NCBI GenBank assembly: GCA_900543415.1
Contig: UQRE01000025.1
Coordinates: 1 to 40,673 of the forward strand
Origin: an uncultured Dorea sp.
GTDB taxonomy: Bacteria; Bacillota; Clostridia; Lachnospirales; Lachnospiraceae
Direction: 5' to 3'
Length of the DNA: 40,673 nucleotides
Part shown: piece after piece, positions 8,956-17,247 of the stretch
How positions within the stretch are numbered: the first letter of the stretch is position 1
Layout: each line of letters begins with the position of its first letter
Made by a program: the position numbers and the translations under genes
The notes under the pieces: generated by a model
The model's input: only the letters and a program-made list of their open reading frames with translations
The model's database searches: none
Told to the model about the DNA's origin: nothing

Positions 8956-9002
8956 TTGACAATTTTCTCTTTTTGTATTATTGTATTATTATCTTAATAC
9001 AA
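8956..9002 (+). promoter_or_regulatory. Promoter and operator of the ytrA-like ABC operon
   Basis: A consensus -35 TTGACA is at 8956-8961. A -10 is less certain (TATTGT at 8979-8984 fits a 17-bp spacer). Overlapping the -10 and start region is a perfect inverted repeat, TTGTATTA (8981-8988), 6 bp, TAATACAA (8995-9002). The position and symmetry fit autorepression by the GntR/YtrA-type regulator encoded just downstream. Confidence 0.65.
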
Positions 9003-9029
9003 TATATTATTCGAAGTGAGGTGAATGAT

Positions 9030-9398
9030 ATGCCATGGGACTTAGATGAAAACCGCCCAATCTACTTACAGTTAATGGAGAAAATACAGCAAGATATCAT
9101 ATCGGGAGTCTATCAAGCAGGCGACAGACTTCCTTCCGTTCGCGAACTGGCGCTTGATGCAGCGGTCAACCCAAATACAATGCAAAAAGCTCTGTCGGAG
9201 TTAGAACGAAGCGGTCTTGTATACTCTCAGCGCACCAGTGGACGCTTTATTACGGAGGATAAAAATATGTTAAAACAATTAAAAACGGAACTTGCAGCCG
9301 GACATATCCGAGAATTTTTGATAACTATGAAACAACTTGGATTCCCACCGGAGGAAACGCTTATCTTGATTAAAGAGACTATAAAGGAGGACGCATAA
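9030..9398 (+). CDS. GntR family regulator, YtrA subfamily
   Basis: This 122-residue protein contains a GntR winged helix (PIYLQLMEKIQQDIISGVY, then RLPSVRELALDAAVNPNTMQKALSELE) and only a short helical tail, the hallmark of the YtrA subfamily that controls ABC exporter operons. The start at 9030 follows GTGAGGTG with about 7 bp spacing; the longer frame from 8934 overlaps the promoter and is rejected. Its stop lies 1 bp before the ATPase gene. A perfect inverted repeat at its promoter is the likely operator. Confidence 0.9.
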   Translation: MPWDLDENRPIYLQLMEKIQQDIISGVYQAGDRLPSVRELALDAAVNPNTMQKALSELERSGLVYSQRTSGRFITEDKNMLKQLKTELAAGHIREFLITMKQLGFPPEETLILIKETIKEDA

Positions 9399-9399
9399 C

Positions 9400-10101
9400 A
9401 TGAACCCTATTTTAGAATGCAGAGGTCTTTCCAAACAATACACTTCTGGCTGTTATGCTTTAAACAACTTGAACCTTTCATTAGAGCGCGGGCAGATCAT
9501 CGGTCTTCTCGGTCCAAACGGAAGTGGAAAGACTACTTTTATCAAACTAATCAACGATCTTCTTCCCCCCACAAGCGGACAGATTTTAATCGACGGAAAA
9601 CTGCCGGGTGTAGAGACAAAAGCAATGGTCTCTTATCTTCCCGAGCGCACACATTTAGACCAAACAATGAAGATCAAAGATCTAATTAAATATTTCTCTG
9701 ATTTCTATGAAGATTTTAGAACAGAACGGGCATTTACCATGCTGAAAGATCTTAATATCGACCAGAATGCCAGACTAAAGAACCTGTCAAAAGGAACGAA
9801 AGAAAAGGTGCAGCTCATACTTGTCATGAGCAGAGATGCAAAACTATATATTCTTGATGAGCCGATCGGCGGAGTCGATCCTGCTGCCAGAGACTATATC
9901 CTTCACACGATTTTAAATAATTATAATGAAGAAGCTACCATTCTTCTGTCCACGCATCTGATCCATGATATTGAAAGCATTCTGGATCAAGTAATTTTCA
10001 TTCGGCAAGGTCAGCTTGTTTTGAATGCTTCTGTGGATGAAATCCGTATGGAACAAGGAAAATCTGTAGACTCACTATTTCGGGAGGTGTTCAAATGTTA
10101 A
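9400..10101 (+). CDS. ABC transporter ATP-binding protein
   Basis: The 233-residue ATPase has Walker A GPNGSGKTT (residues 38-46), a Walker B LYILDEPIGGVDP, and the switch histidine in LLSTHLIHD. The signature motif is degenerate (NLSKGTKEK in place of LSGGQ), as is common in YtrB/EcsA-like exporter ATPases. It lies 1 bp after the YtrA-type regulator and overlaps the permease gene by 7 bp, so the three form one operon. Family knowledge suggests export or a cell-envelope stress role; the substrate is not evident. Confidence 0.92.
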   Translation: MNPILECRGLSKQYTSGCYALNNLNLSLERGQIIGLLGPNGSGKTTFIKLINDLLPPTSGQILIDGKLPGVETKAMVSYLPERTHLDQTMKIKDLIKYFSDFYEDFRTERAFTMLKDLNIDQNARLKNLSKGTKEKVQLILVMSRDAKLYILDEPIGGVDPAARDYILHTILNNYNEEATILLSTHLIHDIESILDQVIFIRQGQLVLNASVDEIRMEQGKSVDSLFREVFKC

Positions 10102-10919
10102 AAAAGCTTATCAAATATGACTTCAAGGCATTAAACCGATATTTGCTCCTCATTCACGCTTTTTTACTTGCTGTGGCAGCAGCTGTAAGAATCTTTCTGA
10201 CGGAACCTTTACGCATTGGAGACTCACAGAGCGTTATCGTGTCAACATTTGGAATTATCCTGTTCGTATTGATTGCCGTAGGAATCTCCTTTGCAACAAG
10301 CCTGTTGACCGCAATTCGTTTCTATAAAAACCTGTTTTCAGACGAAGGATACTTAACTCATACACTGCCGGTCACAAGAGGACAACATTTGCTTTCCAAA
10401 ACGATCGTCGGTACTGCATGGTGCTTACTTGATCAACTCCTTTTACTTGGAAGCATCTTTTTAATCTTCCATGCAGAGCCGCTTCGCGATCTATTCAATG
10501 CAAATAAGGCAGAACTTTTAGAAGCGTTCGGATTTACCGGTGCTTATGCAAATCTCGCACTTTGGAAAATCATTCTCTACCTTCTTATCTTCCTGTTGAT
10601 TAGTGCGCTGTCTTCCGTGATCATGATCTATGCCTCTATCGTCATTGGACAATTATTTACAAATCATCGGGTGTTAGGATCGGTCATTTGCTACATCGGA
10701 CTTACTACTCTCCTGTCCATTATCAGTTATGCCTTACTATTTGCACTGGGACTTGTAAGTTTGAAAGTCACGGACACTTCTATGTCCATGCAGTACTTCA
10801 GCACCGTTTCTTATATGGTAAAAACACTCAACTTATCTATGATCCTTGCCTTAGTAACAAGCGTAATCTTATATACTATCACTTACCAGTTGATGCGGGT
10901 AAAGCTCAACCTCAATTAA
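10095..10919 (+). CDS. ABC transporter permease
   Basis: This 274-residue protein has about six hydrophobic segments, with soluble loops around residues 75-95 and 130-150. It looks like an ABC-2 type permease without a periplasmic domain. It starts inside the ATPase gene (7-bp overlap; ribosome site CGGGAGG), so translation is coupled. It is the last gene of the YtrA-like operon. No individual residue identifies its substrate. Confidence 0.85.
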   Translation: MLKKLIKYDFKALNRYLLLIHAFLLAVAAAVRIFLTEPLRIGDSQSVIVSTFGIILFVLIAVGISFATSLLTAIRFYKNLFSDEGYLTHTLPVTRGQHLLSKTIVGTAWCLLDQLLLLGSIFLIFHAEPLRDLFNANKAELLEAFGFTGAYANLALWKIILYLLIFLLISALSSVIMIYASIVIGQLFTNHRVLGSVICYIGLTTLLSIISYALLFALGLVSLKVTDTSMSMQYFSTVSYMVKTLNLSMILALVTSVILYTITYQLMRVKLNLN

Positions 10920-10946
10920 TTCTTAATCTATACGAGAATAAATACT

Positions 10947-10976
10947 GGAGCCGAAAACCTTATGTTTTCCGGCTCC
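10947..10976. terminator. Convergent hairpin, possible bidirectional terminator
   Basis: GGAGCCGAAAAC (10947-10958) pairs with GTTTTCCGGCTCC (10964-10976) with one bulged base and a 5-base loop. It lies between the convergent ABC operon and helicase gene, and the helicase stop codon (10960-10962) falls inside the hairpin. T-tracts on either side are weak. Confidence 0.55.
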
Positions 10977-13323
10977 AAAATTCTTTCATAAAATCAGCGG
11001 CATTTTCCTGTCTGCACAGCTTATAGTTTCCCCATTCTCTTGGAAATACTTCTCGGTATCTCATATCAAGAAACCGATCATCAAGAAGCAGTACAACTCC
11101 CCTGTCTTCCTGCGTTCTGATCACCCTCCCTGCGGACTGAAGCACCTTATTCATCCCCGGATAGAGATAAGCGTAATCGAATCCGTGGAAACCATGTTCA
11201 TCAAAGTACTGTTTGAGAAGTTTCCGTTCCCGACATACCTGCGGAAGTCCGGTTCCAACAATCACCGCCCCAATCAACTGCTCTCCGGTAAGATCGATTC
11301 CTTCCGAGAAAATTCCTCCCATCACACAAAAGCCCATCAAACTATGCTCTCTGTCCTCTTCAAAGTTTTCAAGAAAAATTTCTCTTGCTTCTTCTGACAT
11401 ATACTGAGACTGGATCACATCATCCACTTCCACCGAACCTTGGGATACGATTACAAGAAATTCTTCATGCACATCTTCCATAAAACGGTAAGAAGGAAAA
11501 AAAGCAATATAATTCCCATGTTTTGTCAACGCCACCTGATAAAGATACTCTGCATATCTACGATACGTATCTTCTCCACGTCTCGTATATTTCGTGCTTA
11601 CATCTGTCCCCAGAAGAAGAAGCCTCTTTTCCATATCAAAGGGGGATTCCGCATAAATTGCATAATCATCACTGGCTGTACTCAATAACTTTTTATAGTA
11701 ATGAATGGGCAAGAGAGTCGCCGAAAAAAACACGGTGCTATTTCCTTTATCCAGAAATTCTTGAAGATTTTTTGCCGGATTCACACAAAACAAGTGAATT
11801 TCAAAGTGTCCATTGTTAAGAAGCTCTGAATAGATCATATAGTTTTCATCCAGACGATCATGTGTCGCCACAAAACGTCTGACATCAAAATAAAAGTCCA
11901 GCACTTCTTTTCGTAAATCTTCTTTCTTACAATCCTCTAGGAAACGCTCCAACTCTCCCATCAAATTCAACAACTTTAAATAAATATGCGAAACACTATT
12001 CAATACTTGATAGTCTTCACACTCCCGTTTTAATGTAAGAAGCTGCTGATTACATTCGGAAATCCTTTTCGCAAGCTTTACATCTTCGTCTTTCACCAAA
12101 CGTTTCACTTTTAGAAAATCTTCCTTGCAAAGTTTTGCACTGTACATACTTCTTCCACGTTCTACCAGATTGTGCGCCTCATCAATCAAGAAAAGATATT
12201 CTCCACTTATTCCTTCACCAAAGAACCGACGAAGATGGGCGTTTGGATCAAACACATAATTATAATCGCAGATCACCGCATCTACCCATTCCGATACATC
12301 CAGACTCATCTCATGGGGACATACCTTCCACTTTCTTGCCTGTTCCTCCAGAATCTCCCGATTCATCTCATCAGAAGTAGTGAGAAGTTCATAAACCGCA
12401 TCATTTACACGATCGTAATGTCCTTTTGCATAAGGACATGCTTCGGGATTGCAATTTGTCTCTTCACAGAAACAAATCTTCTCCTTCGCTGTCAGAACGA
12501 GTACTTTCATGCGAAGCGCCTGTTCCTTTAATATATCAAACGCCTGCCATGCCACTGTTCGCGTAATGGTCTTTGCTGTCAGATAGAAAATCTTTTCTCC
12601 CAAGCCTTCTCCCACAGCCTTTACTGCGGGAAATACGGTGGAAATGGTTTTCCCTACTCCTGTCGGCGCTTGAATGAATAACTTCTTCTTTCTAAGAATC
12701 GTTCGATATACGGAAGCTGTAAGATCGCGCTGTCCCTCTCGATATGCAAACGGAAATCCAACCTCTTTAATCGATGCATTTCGTTTTTCCTTCCATCGAA
12801 TCTGATACCTTGCCCATTTCTCATATTTACCGATCAATTCCCAAAACCAACGGTCAAGTTCTTCATACACATACACATTCTGGAACCGTTTTATTTTTTC
12901 CGTCTCCATATTGCAATAGGTCATCTGCACGCCGATTTCTTCCAACTTCTTCTGGGATGCATAGATGTACGCATAGCATTTTGCCTGTGCAAGATGTACT
13001 GCCACCGGTTCTTTTATCATATCCAGATCTTTAAGAACTCCTTTGATCTCATCAATTACAATTCCGGAAGGAGTGTCAATGATTCCATCTGCCCTTCCTT
13101 CTACTGACAATATAAATCCCTTGCAAGGCACTTCATATTTCAGTGTTACTTCAGCATGGTAATCAGCCCCCATACGCCGCTGGATCTTGCGATGAATCTT
13201 TCCGCCAAGAAGCATGGCATCCTTATCCGCTGCCGCTATTCGATTGTCAATGTCCCCGCTCCTTAAAATAAATTCCACCAGATTCCGCACGGATATACGG
13301 ATCAAAGGCTGTTCTTTCTCCAT
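10960..13323 (-). CDS. PD-(D/E)XK nuclease fused to DinG/XPD-type Fe-S helicase
   Basis: The 787-residue protein combines two modules. Residues 1-150 hold a RecB/Cas4-like nuclease fold: GRADGIID (D79), VIDEIKG (D91, E92, K94) and a QAKCYAY motif from Q113. The remainder is an XPD/DinG superfamily 2 helicase: Walker A APTGVGKT (219-226), Fe-S cysteines C284, C286, C291, C296 and possibly C335, and DEAH at 381-384, with a C-terminal GTGLPQ and QSAGRVIRT motif VI. The protein is inferred to unwind and cut damaged DNA. It lies 69 bp downstream of the TIGR03915 gene on the same strand and is probably part of the LexA-controlled transcript. Confidence 0.9.
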   Translation of the reverse strand: MEKEQPLIRISVRNLVEFILRSGDIDNRIAAADKDAMLLGGKIHRKIQRRMGADYHAEVTLKYEVPCKGFILSVEGRADGIIDTPSGIVIDEIKGVLKDLDMIKEPVAVHLAQAKCYAYIYASQKKLEEIGVQMTYCNMETEKIKRFQNVYVYEELDRWFWELIGKYEKWARYQIRWKEKRNASIKEVGFPFAYREGQRDLTASVYRTILRKKKLFIQAPTGVGKTISTVFPAVKAVGEGLGEKIFYLTAKTITRTVAWQAFDILKEQALRMKVLVLTAKEKICFCEETNCNPEACPYAKGHYDRVNDAVYELLTTSDEMNREILEEQARKWKVCPHEMSLDVSEWVDAVICDYNYVFDPNAHLRRFFGEGISGEYLFLIDEAHNLVERGRSMYSAKLCKEDFLKVKRLVKDEDVKLAKRISECNQQLLTLKRECEDYQVLNSVSHIYLKLLNLMGELERFLEDCKKEDLRKEVLDFYFDVRRFVATHDRLDENYMIYSELLNNGHFEIHLFCVNPAKNLQEFLDKGNSTVFFSATLLPIHYYKKLLSTASDDYAIYAESPFDMEKRLLLLGTDVSTKYTRRGEDTYRRYAEYLYQVALTKHGNYIAFFPSYRFMEDVHEEFLVIVSQGSVEVDDVIQSQYMSEEAREIFLENFEEDREHSLMGFCVMGGIFSEGIDLTGEQLIGAVIVGTGLPQVCRERKLLKQYFDEHGFHGFDYAYLYPGMNKVLQSAGRVIRTQEDRGVVLLLDDRFLDMRYREVFPREWGNYKLCRQENAADFMKEFWSRKT

Positions 13324-13392
13324 CGTCTTTCATCCCCTCATTGTGGTCTAATGTCCATTTTACCACATCCGGCAGTATCATAAAAGTACCCG

Positions 13393-14154
13393 TTAAAACT
13401 CTGTCATATAAGGGCGGTACCTGAGCGGCAGGTGTCCTCTCTGACTTTTTAAATTTTCACGTTCTTTAATCGAAATCGTATGGCAGAATCCCCGCCACAA
13501 TTTTTCATACATAAGTTCTCTCTCCGATACATCTCTCACCATCGCTGGATCAATCCCTTCATTCTGAACAAGCACCCAACGTTTCCCCGCTTCATGAACA
13601 GCATACTCCTCATGTGTCTTATCACAGATCATCCAGTTTTCTGTAGAAAGCCGGTCTGCAAAATGAGGAGCGAGACATGTAAGAACCTGTGACTTCGGTG
13701 CGATTTCTGAATAAAGAATACCGCCGGACAACTCTTTAAATCTCACAAAACCTTTCAGCGAATGAGCCTCTGCCCCCACACTTCTGCTAAGTTCAAATAC
13801 CTTCTCCACTTTTGGGTGGCTCAAGTGTTCCATAATCTTCCGGCTGTCTGGTATCTTTCTGGCCTCCAACATTGTTCCAAGCACCGCATCTCCCTTTTCT
13901 TCATCTTCTGACAACATTGCCTGATAAAGATCTCCATATACGTCCATACCTAAATGTTTACAAATCATTGCCTCCACAGCTCTTGCTTTGTGTTCTGTCT
14001 CTTCCACTTCTACATAATCACAAAAAAGTTCTGCTTCCACCTTGCCTCTGAGCGCAATGGAACAATTCTCACTATTCTTTTCCCTCTTCCACGCATCGTA
14101 AATAGCTGAGAGGATTCCGGTCACCGTATCACTGCACACATAGATTCTTTTCAT
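13393..14154 (-). CDS. TIGR03915-type DNA metabolism protein
   Basis: The 253-residue protein begins MKRIYVCSDTVTGILSAIYDAW and ends with a RGHLPLRYRPYMTEF motif. This matches the conserved partner (TIGR03915/DUF4130) of the radical SAM family encoded just upstream; family knowledge links it to uracil-DNA glycosylase-like proteins. The biochemical reaction is not established. Its start overlaps the end of the radical SAM gene by 26 bp, so translation is coupled and the two products are likely to act together. It lies downstream of a LexA-controlled promoter. Confidence 0.85.
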   Translation of the reverse strand: MKRIYVCSDTVTGILSAIYDAWKREKNSENCSIALRGKVEAELFCDYVEVEETEHKARAVEAMICKHLGMDVYGDLYQAMLSEDEEKGDAVLGTMLEARKIPDSRKIMEHLSHPKVEKVFELSRSVGAEAHSLKGFVRFKELSGGILYSEIAPKSQVLTCLAPHFADRLSTENWMICDKTHEEYAVHEAGKRWVLVQNEGIDPAMVRDVSERELMYEKLWRGFCHTISIKERENLKSQRGHLPLRYRPYMTEF

Positions 14155-15460
14155 AAAAGTCCTCCCGAAATCTTACATCATCAAATAACGACATCTGTTG
14201 ATATCCCATATGAACAACCTCTTTAGGAAGCTTTTCTTTCGTGTCTAACAAATTTCTTGCAATATAATCTTCCTCAAGCTTTGTTGGATACATCATTTTT
14301 CCATTGCAAGTAATAAAATAAAGCGCTCGTTTCAACACAACTCCCATTTTCTTAATATCTGGAAAGTCAAGCACTCCCAAACGTCTTGCCTTCACAATTC
14401 TCGTCGCCGATTTATAGCCAATCCCCGGCACACGCAACAGCATTTTATAATCGGCACGATTAATCTCCACCGGAAAAAATTCCAGATGTTTCAATGCCCA
14501 GTTGCATTTCGGATCAAAAAGCACATTAAAATTCGGTTCTTCTTCCGACAATAGTTCCTCCGCGCGGAAATGATAATATCTAAGCAGCCAGTCCGCCTGA
14601 TACAATCTATGTTCCCGAAGAAGCGGAGGACCTTCATCGGTTCTCGCCGGAAGCAATGCATCTTCATTCACGGGAACAAATGCCGAATAAAACACTCTTT
14701 TTAGGTCGAAGTTCTGATATAAGGATTCGGTCACCTGCATGATCTGATAGTCAGTCTCCGGCGTTGCTCCGATAATCATCTGCGTACTCTGTCCTGCCGG
14801 AACAAACCTCGGCGCATTGCGATACAAAACCAATTCCTTTTTATTCTCTTCCATTCCATTTTGTACAAGGCGCATCGGCATAAGAATATTCTTCCGAGTC
14901 TTATGAGGCGCTAAAAGTTTCAGCCCTTCTGCGGTCGGAAGTTCCAGATTCACGCTCATTCGATCTGCCAAAAAGCCAACCCGTCTTATCAGCTCCTGAC
15001 TGGCTCCGGGAATTGCTTTTACATGAATATATCCTTGAAAATTACACTCTTTCCGAAGCTTAAAAAGTGTAGCGTAAAGAAGCTCCATTGTATAGTCCGG
15101 ACTTTTTAAAACGCCGGAACTTAAAAACAATCCTTCAATATAATTTCTTCGGTAAAATTCCATAGTAAGCGTACATACTTCTTCCGGCGTAAAAGAAGTC
15201 CTCACCACATCATTGGTTCTACGATTCACACAATATTTACAATCATAGATACACTCATTGGTAAAGAGAATCTTAAGCAATGAGATACACCTTCCGTCTG
15301 CCGAAAAGCTATGACAGATTCCAGACTGCTGACAGCTCCCTAATCCCATTCCGTCATTCTTTCTCTGTGTACCGCTTGATGTACAAGCCACATCATATTT
15401 AGCCGCATCCGTTAAAATATTAAGTTTCTCATATAACGTCATTGATTTTTCTATTCTCAT
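14129..15460 (-). CDS. Radical SAM DNA modification/repair protein (TIGR03916 type)
   Basis: The 443-residue protein has the radical SAM cluster motif CIYDCKYC (C70, C74, C77), extra cysteines at 26, 43, 49 and 58, and a C-terminal helix-hairpin-helix (LLRVPGIGYKSATRIVKAR) typical of DNA-binding repair proteins. It matches the family described as a putative DNA repair radical SAM protein linked to UDG-like partners; its reaction is unknown. The ATG at 15460 is chosen over a TTG at 15478 because a GAGGCG site precedes it. A perfect-consensus promoter with two LexA boxes lies immediately upstream. Confidence 0.88.
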   Translation of the reverse strand: MRIEKSMTLYEKLNILTDAAKYDVACTSSGTQRKNDGMGLGSCQQSGICHSFSADGRCISLLKILFTNECIYDCKYCVNRRTNDVVRTSFTPEEVCTLTMEFYRRNYIEGLFLSSGVLKSPDYTMELLYATLFKLRKECNFQGYIHVKAIPGASQELIRRVGFLADRMSVNLELPTAEGLKLLAPHKTRKNILMPMRLVQNGMEENKKELVLYRNAPRFVPAGQSTQMIIGATPETDYQIMQVTESLYQNFDLKRVFYSAFVPVNEDALLPARTDEGPPLLREHRLYQADWLLRYYHFRAEELLSEEEPNFNVLFDPKCNWALKHLEFFPVEINRADYKMLLRVPGIGYKSATRIVKARRLGVLDFPDIKKMGVVLKRALYFITCNGKMMYPTKLEEDYIARNLLDTKEKLPKEVVHMGYQQMSLFDDVRFREDFYEKNLCVQ

Positions 15461-15483
15461 ATTCTTATCGCCTCGCAAAAATA

Positions 15484-15531
15484 GAACGAATGTTCTGTAT
15501 TAATTATACGAACATCCGTTCTATTTGTCAA
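15484..15531 (-). promoter_or_regulatory. SOS promoter with two LexA boxes
   Basis: On the minus strand the -35 TTGACA (15526-15531) and -10 TATAAT (15503-15508) are both perfect, with a 17-bp spacer. The spacer holds one LexA/DinR box, AGAACGGATGTTCG on the minus strand (15509-15522). A second, AGAACGAATGTTCT (15483-15496), lies just past the -10. Both fit GAAC-N4-GTTC. This predicts strong, tightly repressed, DNA-damage-induced transcription of the repair genes. Confidence 0.92.
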
Positions 15532-15541
15532 TGAGAATTCA

Positions 15542-16378
15542 CTATCCTTTTACCGCGCCGCCCATCATGCCGGAAATCAAGAACCGCCGGAAAATAAACG
15601 CTGTAATTGCAGGCGGAATCACCGCCACGATTCCTGCCGCTGCAGTAAGCCCATACTGAATAGAATCTTTCGTCATAAATTCAGACACTACGATTGCAAC
15701 CGGCTTTGTCTCTAGCGAAGATGCAAGAATCAATGGAATCTGAAACTGATTCCATGTATTCAAAAACATGATCAACGCTGCCGATAAAATAATTGGATAA
15801 GAAGCCGGCACGATAATGCGGAAGAACGTGCTCATTCTCCCACACCCGTCAATCCAAGCCGCTTCCTCAAGTTCCTTAGGTATCGTGGCAAAATAATTGG
15901 ACATCAACCATGTAATGAGCGGAAGGTATGAGCTCACATACACAAGACTTAGCCAAAATACATTATCAAGAAGTTCCCTTGCCACAAACAAGCGAAACAG
16001 CGGTATAATTGTTGCCATTACCGGAATGACCATCGTAATCAACAGGAGATTTTTGATCAGCTTTCTGCCTTTAAATTCCATTCTGCTAAGCGCATAAGCG
16101 CTCATCATACAAATCGGAATCCCCACGATCAAAGTAGACAAAACCGCTTTCAATGAATTCGTGATACCGGTAAGTACAAGTCCGCCTCTTCTTCCTCCGC
16201 CAAATATCTCCGCATAATTACCAAAGGTAACTGCTTCCGGAAGAAGTTCTGTCGTCTTGGCAAACATGGCATACTCCGGAGTAATCGAAATCACAAAGGT
16301 CCAAATAAAGGGACCAAGAACCAGAAATAAAAACACCAAAAGCGCCACAAAATATCCTGCTTTCTTCAAGTATTTCAT
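15542..16378 (-). CDS. Carbohydrate ABC transporter permease (MalG family)
   Basis: The 278-residue inner-membrane protein has six hydrophobic segments and the EAA loop EEAAWIDGCGRMSTFFRIIVP, which contacts the ATPase. It matches MalG-type (CUT1) permeases. Its ATG overlaps the stop of the upstream MalF-type permease gene. It is the last gene of the importer operon; the SOS promoter begins 10 bp beyond its stop with no clear terminator between them. Confidence 0.92.
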   Translation of the reverse strand: MKYLKKAGYFVALLVFLFLVLGPFIWTFVISITPEYAMFAKTTELLPEAVTFGNYAEIFGGGRRGGLVLTGITNSLKAVLSTLIVGIPICMMSAYALSRMEFKGRKLIKNLLLITMVIPVMATIIPLFRLFVARELLDNVFWLSLVYVSSYLPLITWLMSNYFATIPKELEEAAWIDGCGRMSTFFRIIVPASYPIILSAALIMFLNTWNQFQIPLILASSLETKPVAIVVSEFMTKDSIQYGLTAAAGIVAVIPPAITAFIFRRFLISGMMGGAVKG

Positions 16379-17244
16379 CAGTATTCCACCTCCTTATTAA
16401 GACTCTTAAGATAGAATACTCCAAGGATAGCGGCAACAAACATTACAAGATAGGTCACCGCGCTCCCCTTACCGAAATCTAAGAAAGTAAAGGTTGTCAG
16501 ATAACTTTCCACCAATATATTTTTTCCCATATCACTGTAACCGGACAATGCGATAATCTCGTCAAATACATTGACCGCCGTCACAGACGTTGAAGTGATT
16601 CCTATGCCAATAAAAGGAAGCATCAAAGGAAAGGTAATCCGACGGAAAATCTGAAACGTACCTGCACCGTCAATCTTAGCCGCTTCATACAATCCATGAG
16701 GAATCGATTGTCTGCCCGCCAGACATACAAGCGTCATAAAAGGTACACTTCTCCACACAACTACAATCGCCACGACAACAAGAAGCATCCAGCGGGAAGT
16801 CAGCCATTCCACCGGCTTGTCCACCATGCCGAGCCCGATCAATACTTTATTCATAAAACCATAGCCGGAGTGAAAAACAAATTTCCATAAAATACCATTC
16901 ACATAAGGCGGCAGCGCCCACGGCAATACCGCTATTGCCAAGAGGATACCTGCTCCTTTCACTTGAATATTTAAAAACAAAGAAACGAGCACGCCTAAAA
17001 TGGATGTTGCCACAACAACAAGCACCAAGAGAAAGAGCGTATTCTGAAGGCTATACCAAAATGACTCCGATTTCAAAATATTTTTATAATTGTCAAATCC
17101 GATAAAGCGGATATCCCCCGGCGCAGTCAGCTTCCATTTTTTTAGACTGTATGAAAATGTTGCCGCTATCGGGTAAAATACTAATACACCCATGATTAAT
17201 ATCATGGGTGCAAGTAAAAGATAAGGTAATATCTTTTTTTTCAT
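16378..17244 (-). CDS. Sugar ABC transporter permease (MalF/UgpA family)
   Basis: This 288-residue permease has about six membrane segments and the EAA loop YEAAKIDGAGTFQIFRRITF. It pairs with the MalG-type permease to form the CUT1 importer channel. It lies 3 bp after the binding-protein gene and its stop overlaps the next start, so the genes are translationally coupled. No dedicated ATPase gene is found in the operon, so a shared MsmX/UgpC-like ATPase elsewhere is inferred. Confidence 0.92.
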   Translation of the reverse strand: MKKKILPYLLLAPMILIMGVLVFYPIAATFSYSLKKWKLTAPGDIRFIGFDNYKNILKSESFWYSLQNTLFLLVLVVVATSILGVLVSLFLNIQVKGAGILLAIAVLPWALPPYVNGILWKFVFHSGYGFMNKVLIGLGMVDKPVEWLTSRWMLLVVVAIVVVWRSVPFMTLVCLAGRQSIPHGLYEAAKIDGAGTFQIFRRITFPLMLPFIGIGITSTSVTAVNVFDEIIALSGYSDMGKNILVESYLTTFTFLDFGKGSAVTYLVMFVAAILGVFYLKSLNKEVEY

Positions 17245-17247
17245 TTT

